Below, in pieces: positions 34,001-41,855 of a DNA stretch of 64,000 nucleotides. The notes beneath the pieces were generated by a model. The model ran no database searches. It saw only the letters and a program-made list of their open reading frames with translations, and had not been told where the DNA came from. The position numbers and the translations under genes are program-made. Each line of letters begins with the position of its first letter. Within the stretch, counting starts at the first letter, position 1. The stretch is from positions 30,255 through 94,254 of the forward strand of contig NZ_JAQTXM010000019.1 in assembly GCF_028688795.1 (NCBI RefSeq). The letters run 5' to 3'. Origin of the DNA: Rhodoferax sp. Lineage in GTDB: Bacteria > Pseudomonadota > Gammaproteobacteria > Burkholderiales > Burkholderiaceae_C.

Positions 34001-35773
34001 TCACGCGCTGTAACTGAGCGTCGCGCTGGCATCAACGGCATAGCTGCGTGACTTGACGGTGCTGACGAAGTGCCAGGTGGCAGTGGCCTGTGCGGGCGTG
34101 AAGCGCATCAGCATGAAGCCACGGCGTGAGGTGTCGGCATATTTCAGGTCGTTCACCACACCCAGAAAAATGGCCTTGGACTGGTCGGGGGTCAGGGTGG
34201 GCAGGTATTCCTCAAAACCCGGCGAGCTGATGCTGCTGGTGGCAAATTCATGGCCAACCACGCTGCCATCCATCAGGGTCAGTTGGCTGGCCCAGGCGTT
34301 GTGGGTGTCACCCGCCAGCACCACCAGCTTCTTGCCCAGTTGTTTGGCCGTGGTCAGCACAATTTCCCGTTCCACTGGGTAGCCATCCCAGGCGTCCAGG
34401 TTGTAGCCAAGCAGCGGATTCACGGCCGGGTTGAGCAAGGCTTTTTGAGTGTCGGTCAGCAGCTCAGGGGCCTGTGCCGCCGTCGCTTTGGCCGTCAAAT
34501 AATCATTGATGGCTTTTTGACCAGCTGCAACGGCATCGGCACTGGTGTTGTCAGGGTTGAGCGCAGTGAGCACACTCACCGGGAATGCCATGCGGGCCAT
34601 CAGCACCTGTTGCCCCAGCACCTGCCAAGTCGCTTTGGATGCCGCCAGTTGACCTTGCAGCCAGCCCAGCTGTTCGGCGCCCATCATGCTGCGGGTGGGG
34701 GATGCCAGCGTGGTCATGGCGCTGCTGGCCGTGGCAGGGTTCATCAGATCGGTGAACGTGATCTGTTTGTCGCGGCCAATCAGGCGGGTTTCCAGCATGT
34801 GCATGGCGGCGAGCCCGCCAAAGTCAAAGCTGCGGTAAATCTTGAGCAGGTTGCTGGCGTCAGGCGTGCGGACCGGCATCCACTCGTGCCAGGCCTGAAC
34901 GGCGGCGTTGCGGCGGTCAGTGAAGCGGCCTTCTGCGCCTTCGGTGTGGTTCTCGGCACCGTCCTTGAATGTGTCATTGGCCACCTCATGGTCGTCCCAT
35001 ACGGCAATCACTGGTAGCGTGGCATGAAAATTTTTGCTGTCGGGGTCAGAGCGGTACTGGGCATAACGCTTGCGGTAGTCGCTCAGTGTCAGGCATTCTG
35101 TGGCGGGCTGTGATAGCCGGCCAAGTTTTGCTGCATCTGCACTGGCATACCCATCTGCAGCGTATTCGTAAATGAAGTCACCCAGATGCACCGCGTATTT
35201 GGCGTCGCTCTTGGCAGCTTCGGCGTAGGCATGAAAGTAACCCGCTGGGTAGTTGCTGCACGTCAGCACGGCCAACGCCAGGCTGGCGGCACCTGCGGCT
35301 GGCAGGGTGCGGGTTTTGCCCACGGGCGAGCTGTGCTGGCCCCAGCGGAAGCGAAAGTAGTAGTCTTTGCCCGCGCTCAGGCCTTTGGCATCGACCTTGA
35401 CCGTGTGACCGGTGGCTGCTGTGGCGCTGGCGTTGCCTGAAGCGGTGATCGTTGTGAAGGCGGCATCACTGGCCACTTCCCAGGCCATGGGCACATCGGC
35501 GCTCAAGCCAGCAAATTGGGCGTGCGTCCACAACATCACTCGGTCAGCCAAGGGGTCGCCGCTGGCGATGCCAAAAGCAAAATCGGGCGGTGTGGCGTCG
35601 TCGCTGCCGCCACAAGCACTCAGGCCAAAGCTGGTCATGCCCACCGCAGCAAAGCCGCCCAAGGCAACTCTCAGCACATGCCGACGTGGCACAGCGGTGC
35701 TGGCGGCCTCATGGCTGAATGGGGTCAAGGCATTTTTCGATGGCACAGCGCTGTCGTCAGAAGAACGGTTCAT
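34001..35773 (-). CDS. phoD: PhoD-type alkaline phosphatase, exported by Tat
   Basis: A 590-residue phosphatase. The N-terminus has a twin arginine (PRRHVLRVALGG, 29-40) followed by a lipobox-like LSAC (51-54), then a PhoD N-terminal Fn3-like domain and the catalytic domain: AVLTCSNYPAGYFHAY (PhoD metal Cys context), HLGDFIYEY, IAVWDDHEVANDTFKDG and VLAGDTHNAW. PhoD enzymes hydrolyse phosphomonoesters and diesters with Fe/Ca. ATG 35773; its first codons overlap the 3' end of the LpxH-like gene, and a two-unit Pho box lies just upstream inside that gene. Confidence 0.93.
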   Translation of the reverse strand: MNRSSDDSAVPSKNALTPFSHEAASTAVPRRHVLRVALGGFAAVGMTSFGLSACGGSDDATPPDFAFGIASGDPLADRVMLWTHAQFAGLSADVPMAWEVASDAAFTTITASGNASATAATGHTVKVDAKGLSAGKDYYFRFRWGQHSSPVGKTRTLPAAGAASLALAVLTCSNYPAGYFHAYAEAAKSDAKYAVHLGDFIYEYAADGYASADAAKLGRLSQPATECLTLSDYRKRYAQYRSDPDSKNFHATLPVIAVWDDHEVANDTFKDGAENHTEGAEGRFTDRRNAAVQAWHEWMPVRTPDASNLLKIYRSFDFGGLAAMHMLETRLIGRDKQITFTDLMNPATASSAMTTLASPTRSMMGAEQLGWLQGQLAASKATWQVLGQQVLMARMAFPVSVLTALNPDNTSADAVAAGQKAINDYLTAKATAAQAPELLTDTQKALLNPAVNPLLGYNLDAWDGYPVEREIVLTTAKQLGKKLVVLAGDTHNAWASQLTLMDGSVVGHEFATSSISSPGFEEYLPTLTPDQSKAIFLGVVNDLKYADTSRRGFMLMRFTPAQATATWHFVSTVKSRSYAVDASATLSYSA

Positions 35774-36626
35774 GGATCACTCCAGTTGGAAGGAGTTTTA
35801 ATTTAGCGTGCTTGTGTGACGCGCCCGTGACCCAGTGCACGATCTCCAGTCGCCCATCGTGGTGCTCGACCAGTGCCGAGCAGCTTTCAACCCAGTCACC
35901 ATCGTTGCAATACAGCACACCGTTGATGTCGCGTATTTCGGCGCGATGAATGTGGCCGCACACCACGCCGTCATGGCCTGCCCGCTGGGCGGCGCGTGCC
36001 ACGGCTTCCTCAAAATCGTTCACGTACATCACGGCTTTTTTTACCTTGAACTTCAGGTAGGCCGACAGCGACCAATAAGGCAAACCCATCCGGGCACGCC
36101 AATGGGTCAAATGCCGGTTCAGCCGCAGAGTGAACTCATAAAGGTTGTCGCCCAGGTAGGCCAGCCACTTGGCGCACTGAATGACACCGTCGAATTGGTC
36201 GCCATGAATCACCCACAGGCGTTTGCCCTGGGCGGTGGTGTGCACCGCCTCTGCGGCCACTTCGATGCCACCAAATTGGTGGCCCAGAAACTGCCTGGCA
36301 AACTCGTCATGGTTGCCGGGAATGAAGGTGATCTTGCACCCCTTGCGCGCCTGGCGCAGCAGCTTTTGAATCACCACGTTGTGTGATTCGGGCCAAAACC
36401 AGCGCCGCTTGAGCTGCCAGCCATCAATGATGTCGCCCACCAGGTACAGGTGGTGGCAGGAACAGACCTTGAGAAAATCAAGCAGCACCTCGGCCTGGCA
36501 GCCGGCGGTGCCCAGGTGCAGGTCAGAAATAAAGACCGCCCGGTACTTGGCCTCCGGCTGGCGCGTGTGCGCGTGTGTGGGAGCCTCGCTGTCACTGGCA
36601 ATGAAGGTGTTGAATAACGCGCGCAT
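35757..36626 (-). CDS. UDP-2,3-diacylglucosamine diphosphatase-like metallophosphoesterase
   Basis: A 289-residue calcineurin-like hydrolase: FISDLHLGTAGCQA, YLVGDIIDGWQLKR, FIPGNHDEFARQFLG, VIHGDQFDGV and VVCGHIHRAEIR are the five metal motifs in order. The family is annotated as LpxH-like (lipid A precursor hydrolase), but this longer version with FTLRLNRHLTHWR is distinct from classical LpxH, so another phosphoester is possible. The frame extends upstream to 36770; ATG 36626 has AGGAGA at ideal spacing and is chosen. Its 3' end overlaps phoD by 17 bp. Confidence 0.82.
   Translation of the reverse strand: MRALFNTFIASDSEAPTHAHTRQPEAKYRAVFISDLHLGTAGCQAEVLLDFLKVCSCHHLYLVGDIIDGWQLKRRWFWPESHNVVIQKLLRQARKGCKITFIPGNHDEFARQFLGHQFGGIEVAAEAVHTTAQGKRLWVIHGDQFDGVIQCAKWLAYLGDNLYEFTLRLNRHLTHWRARMGLPYWSLSAYLKFKVKKAVMYVNDFEEAVARAAQRAGHDGVVCGHIHRAEIRDINGVLYCNDGDWVESCSALVEHHDGRLEIVHWVTGASHKHAKLKLLPTGVIHEPFF
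35816..35833 (-). promoter_or_regulatory. Candidate Pho box upstream of phoD
   Basis: GTGACGC-GCCC-GTGACCC on the plus strand is GGGTCAC-GGGC-GCGTCAC read toward phoD: two half-sites 11 bp apart, 43 bp before the phoD start, inside the 3' end of the LpxH-like gene. Confidence 0.5.
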
Positions 36627-36770
36627 GGGTATTCTCCTGTGGCGGTGGCTGACCTGCACCAGCTCACGATGGTCAATGCCTTGCATGACACGGGTGTGTC
36701 GAAACCATGTCAGTGATTTGACGAACCAAGCAAATAGCGATGCCAAGTCACTCGGTTCACATGCCATCAA

Positions 36771-36836
36771 AAAATCAAAACATATAGCTGCTTGCGCTTT
36801 ATCAATAAGGGCTAGAGCCTCATTTGGTATAAAAAA
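36771..36836. repeat. Comamonadaceae-type palindromic repeat, copy 7 (reverse orientation)
   Basis: AAAAATCAAAACATATAGCTGCTTGCGCTTTATCAATAAGGGCTAGAGCCTCATTTGGTATAAAAAA is the clearest long copy and lies opposite to copies 1-3. AGCTGCTTGCGCTT-ATCAATAAGGGCTAGAGCC shows both arms. It lies in the 359-bp gap between the LpxH-like gene and ppk2, which holds only this and the Pho box. Confidence 0.75.
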
Positions 36837-36882
36837 GCAGACAACTCGTGTGCGGTGGAGTTGTTTGGTCTGAATTGCCCTC

Positions 36883-36900
36883 CTGTCACAACCGTGTCAC
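36883..36900 (+). promoter_or_regulatory. Pho box upstream of ppk2
   Basis: CTGTCAC-AACC-GTGTCAC, two strong PhoB half-sites 11 bp apart, followed about 10 bp later by TACGCT as a possible -10 element; 86 bp before the ppk2 start. Confidence 0.72.
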
Positions 36901-36985
36901 ATAACTGCAATACGCTATTGAATTCATTTTTGGCTGGCCACAGGCCTGCCGCCACTTTAGTAACCCTCGCCAATAGGATCAGCAC

Positions 36986-37903
36986 ATGGATCAAGATCAC
37001 GACAAACTGGTTCAGCGCCTGCGGCGCGATCTGGCGGACAACTACGACGAAGAGTTTGAGTTGGAGCTGGAAGACCGCAACCTCGACGACATGCTTGAGA
37101 GCGGCATTGACACCGATTCCGACGAATACCGCGCCAGCCGAAAGCTGTATTTCCGTGAGTTGTTTCGCATGCAAGGCGAGCTGGTCAAGCTGCAAGACTG
37201 GGTGGTCAAATCCGGTAAAAAAATCGTCATCTTGTTTGAAGGGCGCGATGCAGCCGGCAAAGGCGGCACCATCAAACGCATCACGCAGCGTCTTAACCCC
37301 CGGGTGTGTCGCGTGGCTGCCTTGCCCGCGCCCAATTTGCGCGAGCAAACCCAGTGGTACTTTCAGCGTTACGTGGCACACCTGCCTGGCGCAGGAGAAA
37401 TCGTTTTATTTGACCGCAGTTGGTACAACCGCGCCGGCGTTGAGCGGGTCATGGGTTTTTGTTCCGATGAGCAGTATGAAGAGTTCTTCAGATCTGTACC
37501 CGAATTCGAAAAAATGCTGGTGCGCTCCGGCATCACGCTGATCAAGTACTGGTTCTCCGTATCCGATGAAGAGCAACAACTGCGCTTTCTGGGCCGTATT
37601 CATGACCCGCTCAAGCAGTGGAAGCTCAGCCCCATGGATATGGAGTCGCGCAAGCGCTGGGAGGAATACACCAAGGCCAAGGAGGTCATGCTGGAGCGCA
37701 CCCATATTCCAGAAGCCCCTTGGTGGGTGGTGAACTCGGTGGACAAGAAAAAAGCCCGGCTCAACTGCATTCACCACTTTTTAAGCCAGATTCCCTACGA
37801 AGAAGTCGACTACACCCCCATTGTTCTGCCACCGCGTCATCACCATGAAGACTATGTGCGTCAGCCCGTGCCCAACGAGATTCTGGTGCCTGAAATTTAT
37901 TGA
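36986..37903 (+). CDS. ppk2: Polyphosphate kinase 2 (PPK2)
   Basis: A 305-residue PPK2: Walker A GRDAAGKGG at 86-94, the lid region LREQTQWYFQRYV and Walker B FDRSWYNRAG at 142-150, and the C-terminal RKRWEEYTKAKEVML block. PPK2 moves phosphate between polyphosphate and nucleotides, mostly making GTP or ATP from NDP. An acidic N-terminal extension (residues 20-45) precedes the core. ATG 36986 follows a Pho box. 17 bp separate it from the CorA/MgtE-like gene, so they are probably cotranscribed. Confidence 0.94.
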   Translation: MDQDHDKLVQRLRRDLADNYDEEFELELEDRNLDDMLESGIDTDSDEYRASRKLYFRELFRMQGELVKLQDWVVKSGKKIVILFEGRDAAGKGGTIKRITQRLNPRVCRVAALPAPNLREQTQWYFQRYVAHLPGAGEIVLFDRSWYNRAGVERVMGFCSDEQYEEFFRSVPEFEKMLVRSGITLIKYWFSVSDEEQQLRFLGRIHDPLKQWKLSPMDMESRKRWEEYTKAKEVMLERTHIPEAPWWVVNSVDKKKARLNCIHHFLSQIPYEEVDYTPIVLPPRHHHEDYVRQPVPNEILVPEIY

Positions 37904-37920
37904 GACGTTGCTGCTGCCAC

Positions 37921-39240
37921 ATGACCCCAGCTCTTGAAAAAGTAACGGATTTGCTCAAGAAGCAAAGGCGCGTTGAGGACATGGTGCACAGTCAGAATCT
38001 ACCGCGCCAGGCCATTGTCGAAACCCTGGTGCAGCGCCAGCATCTGGCTGAGCTGCACAAGCTGCTGGCCCAGTTGCCCGCCGGCGAGATCGGCAGTTTG
38101 CTTGAAGTGATGCCGGTTGAGGACGCCAAATTGCTTTGGGCGCAAATACCAGCTGGTCGGCAAAACGACGTGTTATGGGAGATTTCAGATGCCCGCCGGG
38201 AGCTGCTGGCGGGCGACCGTGAACCCGCCTTTGATGACAGCCAGATGAATGCCTTTGTGCTGGTGGAGGGGCGGTTGCGGCAAATCCCCATTGAAGGGCG
38301 AAAAAACCTTGAAGGCGTCAAACCCCTCTGGATCGACCTGCTGGGTGCCAGTCAGGCCGAGCGAAGTTACGTCGGCGCTCATTTTGGACTGACCCTGCCA
38401 GACCCAGACGCGGTCACCGACCTGGAGGCGAGTTCGCGTTATCTCATCGAAGAAAACGGCGAAATCCACCTGCACTCCAATTTTTTGCTAGACCGCGAGG
38501 GTAATTCGCGCAGTGTGTCCGTCGCGTTTGTATTGCACCAGGGCATTTTGTTTTCGTTGCGCAACGAAGAACTGCCGGTGTTCCGCTTGCAGCGACGCCG
38601 CGCCCGGACCCAGCCCGGCTATGTGTCGGATTGCACCGACGTGTTGTTGGACCTGTATGGCGCAGATGTCGAGTACTCGGCGGACTCGCTGGAGGATATT
38701 TACGCCACCTTGGGCAATGTTGGCCGGCAGGTGCTGAGCGAATCCATCAGCGACAAAGAGGCCGCTGCCATTCTGGGTGACATCGCCGAAGAAGAAGACC
38801 TCAATGGACGCATTCGGGGCAACATTCTGGACACCCAGCGCGCCATTAATTTCCTGATTCGCAGCAAGATCATGTCGCCTGCGCAGCAAGAAGACACCAA
38901 GCAGATTTTGCGCAACATCGACTCGTTAAACAGTCACACCTCGTTTTTGTTTGACAAGATCAACTTCCTGATGGACGCCACCATTGGTTTCATCAACATC
39001 AACCAGAACCGGCGCATTAACCAGCTGACGGTGTTGGGCGTGGTGTTCACTCCCATCAATATTTTGGCGGGCATGGGCGGCATGTCGGAGTTTTCGATGA
39101 TGACGCAAGGTATTCCCTGGCCATTGGCTTACGGTGGCTTTATTGTTGGTGCCGGGCTGATTGGCGTGACGACCTATCTGGGCCTGCGGCACCTGGAGGG
39201 ACGCAACACCAAAGTCAAAAAAGTGGCGCTGGCGAAATAG
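37921..39240 (+). CDS. CorA-family metal transporter with MgtE-like N-terminal domain
   Basis: A 439-residue protein. The N-terminal ~110 residues are an MgtE-N-like superhelical domain ([31 protein letters not shown]). Residues ~125-375 are a CorA-type cytoplasmic domain ending in the long pore helix ([23 protein letters not shown]), and two C-terminal membrane helices follow ([35 protein letters not shown]). The diagnostic GMN selectivity motif of CorA is replaced by GMGGMSEFS, so Mg2+ selectivity is uncertain. ATG 37921. Cotranscription with ppk2 suggests a divalent cation supply or counter-ion role in polyphosphate metabolism (inference). Confidence 0.87.
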   Translation: MTPALEKVTDLLKKQRRVEDMVHSQNLPRQAIVETLVQRQHLAELHKLLAQLPAGEIGSLLEVMPVEDAKLLWAQIPAGRQNDVLWEISDARRELLAGDREPAFDDSQMNAFVLVEGRLRQIPIEGRKNLEGVKPLWIDLLGASQAERSYVGAHFGLTLPDPDAVTDLEASSRYLIEENGEIHLHSNFLLDREGNSRSVSVAFVLHQGILFSLRNEELPVFRLQRRRARTQPGYVSDCTDVLLDLYGADVEYSADSLEDIYATLGNVGRQVLSESISDKEAAAILGDIAEEEDLNGRIRGNILDTQRAINFLIRSKIMSPAQQEDTKQILRNIDSLNSHTSFLFDKINFLMDATIGFININQNRRINQLTVLGVVFTPINILAGMGGMSEFSMMTQGIPWPLAYGGFIVGAGLIGVTTYLGLRHLEGRNTKVKKVALAK

Positions 39241-39282
39241 AGGGCGTGGCCGTGCCATAACGCGGCAGGGTGTCTCAGCCCG

Positions 39283-39311
39283 CTGTCACGAAGCCGTCAC
39301 TTGTCTGACAC
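39283..39311 (+). promoter_or_regulatory. Pho box upstream of the chemoreceptor gene
   Basis: CTGTCAC (39283), CCGTCAC (39294) and CTGACAC (39305), each 11 bp apart; a weaker GTCTCAG sits one period before. This is as good a Pho-box array as that of the phosphatase operon, 78 bp before the ATG. Confidence 0.7.
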
Positions 39312-39388
39312 AAGATGCTAAGGGTTTTCCCTTTGTCTTAACGTCATTCGCCCCGTGCAGGCTGACCCATCCGAAAGTGAAGTCGTTC

Positions 39389-40978
39389 ATGTCACACCCA
39401 AAATTGCCAAGGTCGCCAGGGCCCTCCGGCTCCTTTGCCCGCCAGATCGCATTTGTTCTCACCTTGGTGTTGGCCGTTGCCATGTTGGGTACCACCATTG
39501 GGTATTGGTCGCTGCAGCGGGTCGCGGACGATACGGCGCGCATGGTGGGGGCAGTCATGTCGACCGAGCGCCTGGCGGGGGATTTGCAACGCCATATTCT
39601 GGTCAACGTCGCACGGTCCAAAGCATTTGCGTTGAGCTCTGAGCCTCAGGTTGGCGACGCGCTGATGCCAGAGATCAACCAGACCACGCTGCAGATTGAT
39701 GCCTTGTTGAAGAAGTTGGGCAGCGTGTTGACCACAACCGGGGATGTGGCAACTTTGGCGCGCATGACGCAGGCCAACACCGTATTTGTCAAAGCCCGCG
39801 AGGAGCTGACGGTCGCGCGTGATGGTGGTGTGACCGCCAACATTGAGCGGGTTTATGCTGAACGGTTCACACCCGCGGCCACTGCTTTGCAGGAGGCGGT
39901 GCAGCAACTAGGCGATGCCCAGCGTGCCAACATAGATGTATCAGCGCAGAACATCAGCAGCCTGAGTTTGAATGCCCGTTGGGGCTTGGTGTTGTTCAAC
40001 CTGTGTGCCCTGTTGCTCGGGGTTGTTTTGGTGGTTTGGTTGGTGCGACGCATCACCCGGCCCATCCAGCAAGCTGTGGACACAGCCAACCGCGTTGCCG
40101 CGCTCGACTTGACCTTCAGCATCGCTGGACATGACCGGGATGAAGCGGGCCGGCTGCTGATTGCGCTGGGCCGGATGCAAACTTCTTTGCACACCCTGGT
40201 GGAACAGGTGCAGGGCGCCAGTCACAGTGTGGCCGAAGGTGCCACGCAAATTGCTGCTGGCAACCTCGACTTCTCCAACCGCACTGAAATGTCGGCGTCC
40301 TTTCTTCAGCAAACCGCAGCCTCAATTGAGGAAGTTGCCGCCACCATGGAGGCGTCTTTGCAGGCGGCAGAGCGGGGTGAGGTACTGGCGAAGTCAGCTG
40401 CGCAGGAGGCTGTCAGTGGCAGCGTCATCATGTCCGAGGTGATTCAGACCATGGACGACATCCGGAGCTCGTCAAGCCAGATTGTGGACATCACCGCTGT
40501 GATTGACAGCATCGCGTTTCAAACCAACATCCTGGCACTTAATGCCGCAGTGGAGGCGGCACGCGCCGGTGAGCAGGGGCGTGGCTTTGCGGTGGTGGCC
40601 ACAGAAGTGCGTGCATTGGCCAACCGGTCGGCGCTGGCAGCCCGGGAGATCAAGGCCTTGATCGGTGCCGCCGCAGGAAATATCAAGCTCGGCACGGTCA
40701 AAGTGCATCAAGCGCGTGCGTCCATGGACAACATTGTTGAATCTGTGGGGCGGGTTGTTGATGCCATCGCTGAAATCCATATTGGCAGTAATGTCCAGAG
40801 CAGCAGCATGTCAAGCATCAACGTGGCGGTCGGAAAACTGGATCAGATGACCCAACAAAACGCTGCAGTGATGGAAGAATCAGCAGCCGCCGCTCAAAAT
40901 TTGCAGGACCAGGCGGGTGGCCTGCGGGACGTGGCAGGGCGGTTCAGGCTGCCGACGCTGGACTTGGCCCTGCGCTGA
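39389..40978 (+). CDS. Methyl-accepting chemotaxis protein
   Basis: A chemoreceptor of about 529 residues: TM1 (about 20-42, [19 protein letters not shown]), a periplasmic helical-bundle ligand domain (about 45-195), TM2 ([22 protein letters not shown]), HAMP, and the cytoplasmic signalling hairpin with tip [20 protein letters not shown]. The EEVAATM stretch and its mirror are methylation helices. It signals to CheA/CheW, not in the window. A GTG at 39377 would add four residues. A three-unit Pho box precedes it, so it may be made under phosphate starvation; the ligand is unknown. Confidence 0.93.
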   Translation: MSHPKLPRSPGPSGSFARQIAFVLTLVLAVAMLGTTIGYWSLQRVADDTARMVGAVMSTERLAGDLQRHILVNVARSKAFALSSEPQVGDALMPEINQTTLQIDALLKKLGSVLTTTGDVATLARMTQANTVFVKAREELTVARDGGVTANIERVYAERFTPAATALQEAVQQLGDAQRANIDVSAQNISSLSLNARWGLVLFNLCALLLGVVLVVWLVRRITRPIQQAVDTANRVAALDLTFSIAGHDRDEAGRLLIALGRMQTSLHTLVEQVQGASHSVAEGATQIAAGNLDFSNRTEMSASFLQQTAASIEEVAATMEASLQAAERGEVLAKSAAQEAVSGSVIMSEVIQTMDDIRSSSSQIVDITAVIDSIAFQTNILALNAAVEAARAGEQGRGFAVVATEVRALANRSALAAREIKALIGAAAGNIKLGTVKVHQARASMDNIVESVGRVVDAIAEIHIGSNVQSSSMSSINVAVGKLDQMTQQNAAVMEESAAAAQNLQDQAGGLRDVAGRFRLPTLDLALR

Positions 40979-41032
40979 CCAGCTGTTACGCCGATGGCCC
41001 ACACCGTGCCATTCGCCCCTGGTGTCAGTGCT

Positions 41033-41665
41033 TTAGTCTTTGGTTGGCCGACCGGTTTTGATGGCTGGAACTGCTTTGAGGGCGGTTAAAAAATTGCCAT
41101 CTGACAGGGCTGCCAGGGCCTTGATGCCAGCGCGAATCAGTTCGCTTTTTTTCACGGAATTACCCAGCTTGCCGCTGCGTTGTTTCAACTCTTCGAGCAT
41201 GAGGTATTCAAGTTTCGGGATGGTGAAGCTGTCGCGCACCAGCTTTGGCTTTTTGGCCTTGAGAAGCTTTTCTAGCTTGGGCATGGCAGCTGGCGCGATG
41301 ACCGCCTTGGGTGCGGCTTTTACGGCAGTCTTGGCGGTAACGCGGGGGGCGACCGTGGGCGCTGCCTTGACGGCTGGTTTGGCCACAGTCTTTTTTGCGG
41401 CTGTGCTTGGCGCCACAGTTTTTGTTGCTACGGTCTTGACGACTGGCTTGGTGACCGGCTTGGTTGCCGTAGGGGTCGCTTTAGTTGCCACCGATTTGAC
41501 CACTGGCTTGACAGCTGCCGGCTTCACAACTTTTTTTGCAGGTGATTTAGCGACTGGGGTGGCCACAGGAGCTGGCGTTGCGGGCGCTGTGCTGACAGAG
41601 CTTGGCTGATCAGTATTCAAGGCTTCGGGTGTTGTTGCGGCGTTGTTTTGCTCAATGGATGTCAT
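41033..41665 (-). CDS. Histone H1-like Ala/Lys/Pro-rich protein with C-terminal ribbon-helix-helix-like domain
   Basis: A 210-residue protein in two parts. Residues ~20-140 are low complexity with short repeats (KPVVKSVATK, KPVVKTVATK, AKPAVKAAP), resembling histone H1-like or AlgP-type DNA-binding tails. Residues ~150-200 (RDSFTIPKLEYLMLEELKQR, NSVKKSELIRAGIKALAAL) have the strand-helix-helix plan of a ribbon-helix-helix domain. It probably coats or bridges DNA, perhaps regulating its own gene through the dyad just upstream. ATG 41665. The repeats were read from sequence; the function is inference. Confidence 0.75.
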   Translation of the reverse strand: MTSIEQNNAATTPEALNTDQPSSVSTAPATPAPVATPVAKSPAKKVVKPAAVKPVVKSVATKATPTATKPVTKPVVKTVATKTVAPSTAAKKTVAKPAVKAAPTVAPRVTAKTAVKAAPKAVIAPAAMPKLEKLLKAKKPKLVRDSFTIPKLEYLMLEELKQRSGKLGNSVKKSELIRAGIKALAALSDGNFLTALKAVPAIKTGRPTKD

Positions 41666-41683
41666 GAAAGTCTTTCTTGAATT

Positions 41684-41710
41684 AAACGGGGTATACAGTT
41701 TATACCGTTT
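41684..41710. promoter_or_regulatory. Dyad immediately upstream of the histone-like gene
   Basis: AAACGGGGTATA-CAGTT-TATACCGTTT forms a near-perfect inverted repeat around a 5-nt loop, 19 bp from the start codon at 41665. It suits an operator for a dimeric repressor, possibly the gene's own RHH-type protein. Confidence 0.5.
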
Positions 41711-41752
41711 GAGTACCGCTAACAAGAAAGATGACAGTCGCCTTTTGCCAGA

Positions 41753-41766
41753 GTGTCCGTGGACAC
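41753..41766. other. Perfect palindrome between phoX and the histone-like gene
   Basis: GTGTCC-GT-GGACAC, 6-bp arms with a 2-nt centre, about 90 bp upstream of the histone-like start. A second candidate binding site, or chance. Confidence 0.3.
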
Positions 41767-41855
41767 CCTGACACGCTGGCCGCTGATGCGACGCCAGGAA
41801 GTCAGCTGAGCAATGTGGGATGTTTGGGCCACATTGCTCTGCTGTTTCGTAAGCT

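Noticed and set aside
36660..36720. Pho box for the LpxH-like gene (ATGACAC near 36685)
   Set aside because: The partner half-site 11 bp away does not match; only one half-site is present.
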